9,345 nt of DNA, taken from contig WAOJ01000038.1 in NCBI GenBank assembly GCA_015521275.1, positions 1 through 9,345 on the forward strand. Direction: 5' to 3'. This DNA is from Desulfurococcales archaeon. GTDB taxonomy: Archaea > Thermoproteota > Thermoprotei_A > Sulfolobales > Ignicoccaceae. The position numbers were made by a program, and so were the translations under genes. Below the pieces are notes generated by a model. The model had not been told where the DNA came from. It worked only from the letters and a program-made list of their open reading frames with translations, and ran no database searches. Shown here in pieces: positions 1-5,850 of the stretch. Every line of letters starts with the position of its first letter. Position 1 is the first letter of the stretch.

Positions 1-1
1 A

Positions 2-322
2 GATTTGGTAGATAAAGAGAATGGCGAATGCGTGATAAAAGTAACTGAACTCTTGAGAAGGGCCATAGAGTACCTAAACAAGGGCTATAACAAGAGGGAT
101 ATAGCGTATACAATCCAATACAACTTGGGCCATAACTTAGCAATGAGTATAGCCGAGTACGACTTACCTAAGGTGGTTAGTGGGGGTGCTTCCGTAAACT
201 CAATAATAGTTAAAGCAATAAAAGACGTATTGAAGGACGTTACATTTCCAAAGAAGGTACCTCCTGGCGACGGGGGAATTGCCTTAGGCCAGCTCTATTT
301 TAGAGGAAATTATTCTTCTTGA
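2..322 (+). CDS. hypF: Carbamoyltransferase HypF, C-terminal end (5' truncated by window)
   Basis: This is the tail of HypF, the enzyme that transfers a carbamoyl group from carbamoyl phosphate to the HypE cysteine. That is the first step in making the cyanide ligands of the [NiFe]-hydrogenase active site in the cytoplasm. About 106 residues are visible. Two family landmarks are present: a VVSGGASVN stretch, matching the usual SGGxxxN of the Kae1-like carbamoyltransferase domain, and near the end VPPGDGGIALGQ, which is almost the textbook HypF C-terminus. The reading frame is open to the window edge, so the TTG at position 5 is probably not the start; a full HypF is about 750 residues. The stop lies 23 bp inside the convergent ferredoxin-like gene. 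The identification rests on motifs; a stand-alone fragment cannot be excluded because the upstream part is not visible. Confidence 0.85.
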   Translation, partial: DLVDKENGECVIKVTELLRRAIEYLNKGYNKRDIAYTIQYNLGHNLAMSIAEYDLPKVVSGGASVNSIIVKAIKDVLKDVTFPKKVPPGDGGIALGQLYFRGNYSS

Positions 323-734
323 ACTTCTCGACGTGTTCCTTCCTAAATACCCACTTTATCCCATATCTCTTTTTGAAGAAGAGCTTAATGCTATTTAAGA
401 ACAAGTCCAAGTATGGATGTTTGGGAGGACTCGAAGAGGGCCTTAGTGCTCCAGTGGGACAAGCTTGTACGCACAAGAAGCACCTTGCACAGCTGTTAGG
501 GTCCTTCATAAAGGGTCTTAGTCGAACCTTCTCATTGAAGCCGAACAAGGTTACCTTCATAGGCACTAGTTCCCAAACCTTATCCTTGTTAGGACAAACG
601 TAAAGGCACTCCTCACCCCCGCCACAAGTGGGGTAATAAATTACCAAGGGCGCTTTCTCTAACATTTCCTTGTAATAGACCTTCCAATGCTTAGCCTCCA
701 TAGCTATCGCATTGAGGTGTGGAAAGGGAACCAT
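300..734 (-). CDS. Small ferredoxin-like protein with two Fe-S cysteine motifs
   Basis: The 144-residue protein is probably an electron carrier or an Fe-S subunit of a redox complex. Two cysteine clusters are visible. The C-terminal one is a perfect C-x2-C-x2-C-x3-CP motif (C82, C85, C88, C92). The N-terminal one reads C37-x5-C43-x3-C47-P, which is the same pattern with glycine 40 in place of the second cysteine and two glutamates just after it. A spacer of about 34 residues separates them, and the tail is basic and aromatic. No signal peptide or membrane segment is seen. The ATG lies 24 nt past the fumarase stop on the same strand, so the two are probably co-transcribed. The gene also converges on hypF, which hints at hydrogen or Fe-S redox metabolism. 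The partner protein is unknown. It could equally be a [3Fe-4S][4Fe-4S] ferredoxin or a HycB-like subunit. Confidence 0.75.
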   Translation of the reverse strand: MVPFPHLNAIAMEAKHWKVYYKEMLEKAPLVIYYPTCGGGEECLYVCPNKDKVWELVPMKVTLFGFNEKVRLRPFMKDPNSCARCFLCVQACPTGALRPSSSPPKHPYLDLFLNSIKLFFKKRYGIKWVFRKEHVEKFKKNNFL

Positions 735-758
735 ATAAGGAAACTGGGAAGTGGGGGC

Positions 759-2240
759 TTACTCCCTTACCAGTTCCTCCAATTTTTTCTTGGCCTTGTC
801 CATAACTTCCTTGTATAAGCTGTTTCCGTGAGAGTCCATAGCAACTATTAGCGGACCAAACCTCTCCACCTCGAAGACCCACATGGCCTCTGGCATTCCC
901 AGCTCCTCCAACCAGTAGACGCCCTTAACCTTCTTGATAGCCTTAGCCGCCAACAAGGCCGCTCCTCCGGGAAACGCTAGGTAAGCGGCTCCATACTCTT
1001 TGAAGAACTTGAGCAAGTTGTCGCTCATTCCTCCCTTGCCTATGACTAACCTGGCGCCGGTCTTCTTGAGGACCTCGGCTTGAAGCGCGTTCATCCTAGC
1101 ACTAGTGGTCGGGCCAGCCGCTATTACCTCCCATTCCTCGCCTTTCTTCCTAACCACTGGACCGCAGTGGTATATAGCTAGACCTTTTAGGTCTATAGGG
1201 GACCCTTCCTCTATGATCTTTTTGTGCGCCTCATCTCTTGCAGTGACTATGGTACCAGTTAAGTAAACCACGTCGCTTGCCTTCAGTTTTCTAACCTCGT
1301 TCTCGTCGACAGGTAGCTTAAGTTCTATCCCCTCCTCGGCTTCCAGCTCCGGAGTCCTCAAGTCGGCCTCAGAGACGTTTTCGCTTACTATTTCCCAGTT
1401 TCCGTCCTTATCGAACTTTACTGTAGCCTCCCTCGCAGCCCAACAGTTGAAGGCTACCGCTACCGGATAAGAGGCTGGGTGACGGTACAAGTAGTCTACC
1501 TTAACGTCGAGGACCGTGGGGCCCCCGCCCAAGCCCATAGGGCCTATGCCCAAGTCGTTGACCTCCTTCAAGAACTCCTCCTCGAGTTCAGCTACTCTTT
1601 GCTCTTCATGCTTACTCGGTCTGTACAAGTTTTCTTTAGCTAACTCGAAGGCCTTTTCGACGGTACCCCCGAAGGCGACCGATATTATTCCGGGAGGACA
1701 AGGCTTACCTCCGGCTTCTATGACCGCGTTCAACAAGCACTCCCTAACTCCCTTCAAGCCCTTGGAGGGAGGTATCATGCAGAGCTTGCTTGGGTATTCG
1801 CTCCCACCTCCCTTGGGCCTAACGCTTACCACTAGTTCATCTCCCGGAACCACCTCTAAGTGAACCACCGGCACGCCCTTGCCGGTGTTATCGCCAGGGT
1901 TCTTGCCGGATAGGGGGTCCATCGTGTTTGGCCTTATGGGAACCTCCTTCGTAGCCCTCCTAGCAGCTTCTCGTATGGCCTCTTCGACCTCCCAAGGCTT
2001 GAGTGGGAACTGGTCCCCGAGCTTGACGTGGAAGACCAATAAGCCCGTATCTTGGCACATGGGCTTGCCCTCTTTGGCCGCAATCTCTATGTTCTTCAAG
2101 ACCGCCGCCAATTGGGCTTTCCCCCTTCCCTCGGACTTCTCGTAAGCTTCCAGAAGCTTCTCGTAAACCCACTTGGGAAGCCTCGTCTCAGCTACCCTTA
2201 TCGCTTCGACCAAGCCGTCCGTTAGGTTCAAGCCGGGCAC
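759..2240 (-). CDS. Class I fumarate hydratase, alpha and beta domains fused
   Basis: This is an oxygen-sensitive [4Fe-4S] fumarase that interconverts fumarate and malate in the cytoplasm. In autotrophic Crenarchaeota this reaction belongs to the TCA or dicarboxylate/4-hydroxybutyrate cycle. The 493 residues hold both domains in one chain. The alpha part (about 1-285) has MCQDTG with C62, NPGDNTG at 114-120, PKGGGSEYPSK at 142-152, CPPGII with C181 and GIGPMGLGGGPT at 231-242, plus C266 in FNCWAAREA. C62, C181 and C266 sit where the family's three cluster ligands lie. The beta part (about 300-493) has LTGTIVTARDEAH, AAGPTTSARMN, GKGGM and MDSHGNSLY near the end. Many archaea encode the two parts as separate genes. 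The start is GTG: a TAA lies two codons upstream in frame, and no Shine-Dalgarno is visible, so the mRNA may be leaderless. A TTG three codons on is an alternative start. L(+)-tartrate dehydratase is homologous, so the exact substrate is inferred. Confidence 0.92.
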   Translation of the reverse strand: MPGLNLTDGLVEAIRVAETRLPKWVYEKLLEAYEKSEGRGKAQLAAVLKNIEIAAKEGKPMCQDTGLLVFHVKLGDQFPLKPWEVEEAIREAARRATKEVPIRPNTMDPLSGKNPGDNTGKGVPVVHLEVVPGDELVVSVRPKGGGSEYPSKLCMIPPSKGLKGVRECLLNAVIEAGGKPCPPGIISVAFGGTVEKAFELAKENLYRPSKHEEQRVAELEEEFLKEVNDLGIGPMGLGGGPTVLDVKVDYLYRHPASYPVAVAFNCWAAREATVKFDKDGNWEIVSENVSEADLRTPELEAEEGIELKLPVDENEVRKLKASDVVYLTGTIVTARDEAHKKIIEEGSPIDLKGLAIYHCGPVVRKKGEEWEVIAAGPTTSARMNALQAEVLKKTGARLVIGKGGMSDNLLKFFKEYGAAYLAFPGGAALLAAKAIKKVKGVYWLEELGMPEAMWVFEVERFGPLIVAMDSHGNSLYKEVMDKAKKKLEELVRE

Positions 2241-2272
2241 CGGTTAGACATATACCTCATGGAAAATAGCGT

Positions 2273-2668
2273 TTAATGACGTATTCTAGACTTGACGAAA
2301 GCGACCAGCTCTCTAGCGACCTTCAGGCTCTCCAAGGCTATTCCTTCATCGTACTCCTCCGGGCCATAGCGGGCTTCTGTGTAGGCTCTCTCCATCTCGG
2401 CTAAGACCTTTCTGGCCTCAGTGGTCAAGGCCTTGGCCTCGTCGTCACCGGTAGCTTTGTAATACAATCCTAAGAGTTCACGTATTCCATGAATCTCTGG
2501 GTAAAATCCCAAGACGTCAAGCATCAACGCCTTTAGGGCTAACTGCGCGGCTTGTTCAGAGTAAAAGATCGCTAAGTCGTAGTAGCTATCTTCTAAGGCC
2601 CTAAAGGCGTCTTCGAGGAAGCGCTCCGACCTTCTAAGTAACATTTCGACTCTCTTTTTGTGCATCAT
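2273..2668 (-). CDS. HEPN domain protein, probable toxin partner (module 1)
   Basis: The 131-residue all-helical protein is of the archaeal HEPN type (COG2250/COG1895 style), usually paired with an MNT nucleotidyltransferase as a toxin-antitoxin system. HEPN toxins are generally RNases. The family pattern is visible: an N-terminal helix with A/L repeats, FYSEQAAQLALKALM at about 35-49 (normally xxQAvExaLKA), a conserved His at 60 (PEIHGIREL), and ARY at 99-101 after a helix. No canonical R-x4-6-H catalytic motif is seen. It overlaps the upstream MNT gene by 35 nt, so translation is probably coupled. Two ATG codons lie in tandem at 2668 and 2665. The GAGGTG at 2671-2676 sits 5 nt from the second and 2 nt from the first, so the second ATG is the better start. 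The fumarase gene begins 32 nt after the stop on the same strand. Nuclease activity is inference. Confidence 0.8.
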   Translation of the reverse strand: MMHKKRVEMLLRRSERFLEDAFRALEDSYYDLAIFYSEQAAQLALKALMLDVLGFYPEIHGIRELLGLYYKATGDDEAKALTTEARKVLAEMERAYTEARYGPEEYDEGIALESLKVARELVAFVKSRIRH

Positions 2669-3038
2669 TACACCTCTTTACCAAGTAGGGCTTTATTCGG
2701 AGCGCTTCAATGAACCACTTGTATTTTTCACTATTAGGCTTTACCACGTGCAAATGTATTAAACCAGGGGGTATGTCCAATTCGTCCTCAATCATTAGCT
2801 GAAGCTCCACCGCAAAGTCCTCGCTTTCAACGGCCTTTTCCGAGATCACCAACACGTCTATGTCGCTGGCAGCCGTGAATTTGCCCTTCACTACACTACC
2901 AAATGCATATATTTCGGCACTTCCCAAGGTCTTACAGATTACATCCGAAGCATTATCTAAGATCTCTTTCCACCTTTGGAGGAGTTTGAAGCGTTCATAA
3001 CCGTATCTAAGCACCTTTAGAATGGCATTGGGGGTCAT
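2634..3038 (-). CDS. MNT-type minimal nucleotidyltransferase, probable antitoxin (module 1)
   Basis: The 134-residue protein is of the Pol-beta minimal nucleotidyltransferase fold. In HEPN/MNT pairs this partner acts as the antitoxin, and in some characterised systems it AMPylates the HEPN toxin. The signature GS-x10-DxD is intact: G47-S48, then D59 and D61 in SDIDVLVIS, with FGS before it. The third acidic residue expected on the later strand is not obvious; that strand reads LIHLHVV, with His95 and His97. The N-terminus has a helical stretch of about 35 residues before the fold, longer than in the second MNT gene of this window. It starts at an ATG about 36 nt from a palindromic TTTAAA box shared with the divergent eS6 gene. 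It is first in a run with HEPN, fumarase and the ferredoxin-like gene. The family call is firm; the antitoxin role is inferred from the pairing. Confidence 0.82.
   Translation of the reverse strand: MTPNAILKVLRYGYERFKLLQRWKEILDNASDVICKTLGSAEIYAFGSVVKGKFTAASDIDVLVISEKAVESEDFAVELQLMIEDELDIPPGLIHLHVVKPNSEKYKWFIEALRIKPYLVKRCNDAQKESRNVT
2671..2676 (-). promoter_or_regulatory. Shine-Dalgarno for HEPN module 1
   Basis: GAGGTG, a strong match to the crenarchaeal anti-SD, lies inside the 3' end of the MNT gene, two nt upstream of the first of two tandem ATGs and five nt upstream of the second. The spacing favours the second ATG. It also shows that the HEPN cistron has its own ribosome entry site despite overlapping the MNT gene. 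Confidence 0.6.
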
Positions 3039-3073
3039 GAAGGAGACCGTCTCTTTAGTACTTAGGGCGATCC

Positions 3074-3080
3074 TTTAAAA
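3074..3080 (+). promoter_or_regulatory. TATA box of eS6, possibly shared with divergent MNT gene
   Basis: TTTAAAA lies about 35 nt before the eS6 GTG, which puts the predicted transcript start about 9 nt upstream of that codon. Because TTTAAA is self-complementary and lies 36 nt before the MNT start on the other strand, the same box could serve both directions. The whole gap between the two starts is only 73 bp. The assignment is by position and sequence only. Confidence 0.5.
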
Positions 3081-3111
3081 CTAGGGCCCGTGGGGCCATA
3101 CGGTAGGTAGC

Positions 3112-3795
3112 GTGGCTAAGCTGGAGTTCAAGGTAGTTGTCAACGATCCCGAGGCCGAGCCCAAGCCTCGGGGCGTTAAGGTAAAGGTCGTGGGGAAGGA
3201 AGATATACCATTTGATAAGGAGGCAGAACTCGACCGAGCTACTCGCCTCCCGGTGGCTCGGGCCAACCCGAAGCTGCTGGAGGCAGTTAAGGCGGAGTAC
3301 AGGATAGTGACTGTGAGAAGGAGGGTCAAGGAAGGAGATCAAATAAAGAAGATAACGGCCCACTTCCTGGTTGAGCCCGACGAGAACGTCCCGGAAGGGG
3401 AGATATGGGCCAGTAAGGACTTCTTAAGCGCTAAGTTTAACGAAGAAGAGTTCGAGGCCGAAGCATTTAGGACAAAGGCGTTCCAGCTAACCGTCGAGGG
3501 CGATAACGCCAGGAAGTTCTTAGGTAAAAAGATAAAGGACAAGGTACCAGCTTCCGTGCTAAACGTCCCCACTCTGAAGGGCTTGTGGTTGGAGATAAGG
3601 GGAGGGAGTGACGAGAGCGGGTTCCCAATGAGACCCGACATATCCGGACCGGTGAAGAAGAGGGCCTTGCTCAGCGGGCCTCCGGGCTTCTGGCCTAGGG
3701 AGAAGGGAGAGAGGAGAAGGAAGACCGTAAGGGGGAACACCATAAGCGAAGATATAGTCCAAATAAACACAAAGCTCCTCAAGTCACCTCAGTAA
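3112..3795 (+). CDS. rps6e: Small-subunit ribosomal protein eS6
   Basis: This is a component of the 30S subunit, and it is recognisable over its whole length. The C-terminal half carries the eS6 signature: RGGSDESGFPMRPDISGPVKK (163-183), a LLSGPPGFWP stretch (187-196) and GERRRKTVRGNTISEDIVQINTK (199-221). Residues 1-20 (FKVVVNDPEAEPKPRG) match the eS6 N-terminus. About 90 residues lie between this and the segment FLGKKIKDKVP. Crenarchaeal eS6 proteins share this longer layout (Sulfolobus type, about 214 residues), so 227 is normal for the group although euryarchaeal forms are near 125-150. It starts at GTG with AGGT just upstream. It is monocistronic as far as can be seen: a T-run follows the stop, and the flanking genes on both sides run the other way apart from a possible tiny ORF. 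Confidence 0.95.
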   Translation: MAKLEFKVVVNDPEAEPKPRGVKVKVVGKEDIPFDKEAELDRATRLPVARANPKLLEAVKAEYRIVTVRRRVKEGDQIKKITAHFLVEPDENVPEGEIWASKDFLSAKFNEEEFEAEAFRTKAFQLTVEGDNARKFLGKKIKDKVPASVLNVPTLKGLWLEIRGGSDESGFPMRPDISGPVKKRALLSGPPGFWPREKGERRRKTVRGNTISEDIVQINTKLLKSPQ

Positions 3796-3796
3796 C

Positions 3797-3801
3797 TTTT
3801 T
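3797..3801 (+). terminator. T-rich terminator after eS6
   Basis: A TTTTT run begins one nt after the eS6 stop codon. Archaeal transcription commonly ends at such U-runs without a hairpin. It is followed by TACTAAAC, which could also be the TATA element of the next small ORF. Confidence 0.4.
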
Positions 3802-3838
3802 ACTAAACAATCAGTCAACACTACAAGGGTTTCTAAGA

Positions 3839-3919
3839 ATGGATCAAAACTTCACAGGATTCATACTCCTTATCGTACTTATATTCATCGCAATCATCTT
3901 AATACCTCCTCTGATATAA
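3839..3919 (+). CDS. Possible 26-residue single-pass membrane peptide
   Basis: A short ATG-to-TAA frame encodes 26 residues. A polar N-terminus (MDQN, then F, T, G) is followed by an unbroken run of about 19 hydrophobic residues, FILLIVLIFIAIIL then IPPLI, long enough for one transmembrane helix. A TATA-like TTTACTAA at about 3799-3806 lies some 35 nt upstream, giving a leader near 9 nt; there is only a weak AAGGG as ribosome site. It lies 43 nt after eS6 in DNA that is more AT-rich than its surroundings. I do not recognise a family. Very small one-helix subunits of membrane complexes look like this, but so could a chance frame. The unbroken hydrophobic run and plausible promoter are the only support. 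Confidence 0.42.
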   Translation: MDQNFTGFILLIVLIFIAIILIPPLI

Positions 3920-3995
3920 GGCGTGTCAGACGCGGGGGACCGCCTTGTCTCCGCTAATCTCTTTATGATTGGGGTGAGGATTCATTCACCAGCCT
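3920..3995. other. Short convergent intergenic region with two weak inverted repeats
   Basis: This stretch lies between the small membrane ORF and the end of the second MNT gene. It is GC-rich at first. AAGGCG (3918-3923) can pair with CGCCTT (3941-3946) across a 17-nt loop, and GGTGA about 3974-3978 can pair with TCACC about 3987-3991. These could be termination signals for the convergent genes. No tRNA or convincing box C/D guide RNA was found in it. Confidence 0.3.
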
Positions 3996-4349
3996 TTAAT
4001 CGTACCGATCTTGAACGTTCTTGCTCCTTATTACTATCCAATACTTAGACGCGTCCCTGAGGACGGCGCTTTCCCTGAGCTTCTTTCTGAATTCTTCTCG
4101 AGTGTAAGGCAACACTTCCACGTGAGGGGTTATCCCCTCTTCCCACTGAATTCTCTCCATCAAGTCTAGACGTTCCAAGAACTTCATGTTCTTGAAGTCC
4201 TCCGAAACTATAACGACATCTATATCGCTGTTCTCCAGCCAGTCGCCCCTGACCCTGCTCCCAAACGCGTAAGCCTCTTCGACCCTTATGCCCCTCCTTT
4301 CTAAGGCCCTAAGGAATTTCTCGAGGACTTGTAACCAGTCTTCTCGCAA
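3996..4349 (-). CDS. MNT-type minimal nucleotidyltransferase, probable antitoxin (module 2)
   Basis: The 117-residue minimal nucleotidyltransferase is partner to the HEPN gene just upstream. The GS-x10-DxD signature is complete: FGS with G30-S31, then D42 and D44 in NSDIDVVIVSE. The third metal-ligand position probably falls at E78 in HVEVLPY. The fold starts soon after a short helix (WLQVLEKFLRALERRG) and ends with a basic tail. It starts at TTG, 41 nt inside the HEPN frame, so it is probably translated by coupling; no ATG is available in the region. It resembles the other MNT protein of the window only at family level, so the two modules are not a recent duplication. The likely role is to neutralise the HEPN protein, perhaps by nucleotidylation; that is known for some relatives and inferred here. 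Confidence 0.82.
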   Translation of the reverse strand: MREDWLQVLEKFLRALERRGIRVEEAYAFGSRVRGDWLENSDIDVVIVSEDFKNMKFLERLDLMERIQWEEGITPHVEVLPYTREEFRKKLRESAVLRDASKYWIVIRSKNVQDRYD

Positions 4350-4719
4350 CGGCCACCACCTCCTTGGCTATTCTTAATGCTCTTTCAGCCTCCCACTTGT
4401 CAACGCTCTCGCTGGGCAACCCATTCGCTGCATCGGGATACCTCGTCACGGTGTAGTATTTATTAAGTACGTAGAGTTCTTCCTCATTATCTAGCTTAAA
4501 GCCGGCCTCTCTCAGTTGTCTGTAAAGTTCTGTAACTACATGGGTTTTAGGTGGCTCCTTCCTCAATATGACAAAGAACAAGGCTTTCAAAGCCTTCTCG
4601 ACGGCTTGCTGTGAGAAGAACGCCGTCCTGAACCACCTCCCCATGTTGAAAGCTATCTTGGCGTCTTCCAAGTCTTCCTCCGCAGAGGCAAGCCACAAGA
4701 GGGCTTCCTTGCGTAACAC
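4309..4719 (-). CDS. HEPN domain protein, probable toxin partner (module 2)
   Basis: The 136-residue HEPN protein is a closer match to the archaeal consensus than the one in module 1. Visible are ALLWLASAEEDLEDAKIA at the N-terminus, AFFSQQAVEKALKAL (33-47), KTHVVTEL with His60, and the family stretch LNKYYTVTRYPD (85-96). R53 and H60 formally make an R-x6-H, but this lies in the loop before helix 3, so whether it is the catalytic pair is uncertain. It starts at GTG with AAGGAG (4725-4730) five nt upstream, the best Shine-Dalgarno of the module. It is first in a two-gene unit ahead of the MNT gene, the reverse of module 1. The divergent promoter and inverted repeat at 4749-4767 lie directly upstream. 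RNase toxin function is inferred from the family. Confidence 0.83.
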   Translation of the reverse strand: MLRKEALLWLASAEEDLEDAKIAFNMGRWFRTAFFSQQAVEKALKALFFVILRKEPPKTHVVTELYRQLREAGFKLDNEEELYVLNKYYTVTRYPDAANGLPSESVDKWEAERALRIAKEVVAVARRLVTSPREIP

Positions 4720-4748
4720 TTCCGCTCCTTCACAGTCTCACGAACTGC

Positions 4749-4767
4749 TATAGATAAGGTATCTATA
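4749..4767. promoter_or_regulatory. Perfect inverted repeat in divergent HEPN/GH130 promoter
   Basis: TATAGATA, spacer AGG, TATCTATA: eight-bp arms without mismatch. The repeat sits in the middle of the 70-bp gap between the HEPN gene (minus) and the GH130 gene (plus). Its halves are TATA-like and lie about 30-48 nt from the HEPN start and 23-41 nt from the GH130 start. They could therefore be two back-to-back TATA boxes, an operator that blocks both, or both at once. Confidence 0.6.
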
Positions 4768-4789
4768 TCGTTCAAGGTGCAAAGGGGTT

Positions 4790-5803
4790 TTGAGGAAGAG
4801 GATCCAAGAGGAGTTCTTCGAGCGAGTAGGTGTAATATCTCCCAACCGCGTCCACATTAGCAATCACCCCCTAGACACCCCTAGGACCATCTTTAACCCC
4901 GCTCTGGACTTCAATGGAATAGACCTAATCATTTATCCTAGGGTCATAGCTGGCTATTACATGTACGTGTCAGCTATAGGCAAGATGGAGGTCCCCTTAA
5001 GCGACGTGGAAGACGGTTCTGTTAACTATTCTCACTACTCAGCCAAACTGGTAATACTACCCCAAGACACCTTCGACATATGGGGTGCCGAGGACCCCAG
5101 GCTCACAAAATGGGGAGACAAGAACTTAATCGTCTATACCGGCAGGACGGTAAACTACTTTGACCCGAGCAAGAGATCTTGGAGAACTTCGCCAGTAGTG
5201 GCGATTGAGGAAAACGACGAAATAAGGAAGGTAGCCGTTAGGAAGAGGGACGAGAAGGGGGTGATCTCCGATAAGGACGCATTCGTGCTGGTGAAGGACG
5301 AGAGGGCTTACTTGTTCCATAGACCTCATGTAATAGAAAATGGGGAAGAGAAGTTCTACATGGCAGTGAGCGAAATATTAAACTGGAATGAGATAGTAAA
5401 TTCAAACGAGACTAAAGAGATGGAGCTGAGCGAACCTTTGGTAAGAATATATCCGGAGAAGTGGGAGGAAAGGGTCGGCTGGGGAACGCCACCAATAGAG
5501 GTGGAGCCTAACACTTACCTAGCCTTAGCCCACGCATTGGATAAAACAGATATGGCTTACAAGGCGTTCTTGATAATGTTTAGATTAAAGGGCAGCGAGT
5601 TCGAGCTTTTGGGCACTAGCCCCGGATACGTGATGAGCCCTATCACGCGCTACGAAATCTATGGAGATAGACCAATGGTTGTCTTCCCTACAGGCTTGGT
5701 TAGGGTCGATAACGACGTTTACGTGTCCTATGGAGCTGCCGACGCGGTAATAGGCTTGGCGCGGGCCGACCTAAGCTTACTCATTTCGCTTGTTTCTCCG
5801 TGA
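4790..5803 (+). CDS. GH130-type beta-mannoside phosphorylase-like protein
   Basis: The 337-residue protein is of the five-bladed beta-propeller GH130 family (COG2152). Members phosphorolyse, and some hydrolyse, beta-mannosidic bonds. Family marks in order are TIFNPAL (33-39), GAEDPRLT (99-106) with the expected general acid D102, TGRT (117-120), an FHRPH stretch near 176-180, GTPPIE (232-237), FPTGLV (299-304) and [11 protein letters not shown] (314-324). There is no signal peptide, so it is cytoplasmic. It starts at TTG; AAGGTG lies 10 nt upstream and AGGGG 2 nt upstream, and no upstream in-frame start exists. The repeat at 4749-4767 lies just before it. Its TGA overlaps the first possible GTG of atpB. 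Substrate cannot be read from sequence: glucosyl-mannose, mannobiose and N-glycan or surface mannan are all possible. A functional link to the ATP synthase is not evident. Confidence 0.85.
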   Translation: MRKRIQEEFFERVGVISPNRVHISNHPLDTPRTIFNPALDFNGIDLIIYPRVIAGYYMYVSAIGKMEVPLSDVEDGSVNYSHYSAKLVILPQDTFDIWGAEDPRLTKWGDKNLIVYTGRTVNYFDPSKRSWRTSPVVAIEENDEIRKVAVRKRDEKGVISDKDAFVLVKDERAYLFHRPHVIENGEEKFYMAVSEILNWNEIVNSNETKEMELSEPLVRIYPEKWEERVGWGTPPIEVEPNTYLALAHALDKTDMAYKAFLIMFRLKGSEFELLGTSPGYVMSPITRYEIYGDRPMVVFPTGLVRVDNDVYVSYGAADAVIGLARADLSLLISLVSP

Positions 5804-5806
5804 ACC

Positions 5807-5815
5807 TAAATAAAT
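5807..5815 (+). promoter_or_regulatory. Possible TATA box for atpB
   Basis: TAAATAAAT lies just after the GH130 stop and about 40 nt before the favoured TTG start of atpB, giving a predicted transcript start near 5837. The match to the crenarchaeal consensus is modest. Read-through from the GH130 gene is also possible. Confidence 0.3.
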
Positions 5816-5835
5816 CGTTGCATAGCACTCTCCAT

Positions 5836-5844
5836 GGAGGGAGG
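5836..5844 (+). promoter_or_regulatory. Shine-Dalgarno that places the atpB start at TTG 5851
   Basis: GGAGGGAGG ends six nt before a TTG that opens the conserved part of subunit B. The longer frame from GTG 5800 has no such site, so the shorter start is preferred. The site overlaps a 10-bp palindrome, CTCCATGGAG (5830-5839). Confidence 0.6.
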
Positions 5845-5850
5845 ACTCGC

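Noticed and set aside
1516..1863. Plus-strand open frame of 115 codons opposite fumarase
   Set aside because: It is the complement of the conserved GGGP and PKGGG regions of fumarase; proline- and serine-rich composition with no start context marks it as a shadow.
3339..3782. Minus-strand open frame of 147 codons opposite eS6
   Set aside because: It mirrors the conserved eS6 signature and has shadow-like composition; eS6 is unmistakable on the other strand.
3920..3995. Possible box C/D guide RNA on the minus strand (TGAATGA and CTGA about 65 nt apart)
   Set aside because: The C-like box does not match RTGATGA and no internal C'/D' pair is present.
5800..5850. Seventeen-codon N-terminal extension of AtpB from GTG 5800
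   Set aside because: It lacks a ribosome site and conserved character, while TTG 5851 has GGAGGGAGG six nt upstream and gives the usual length.
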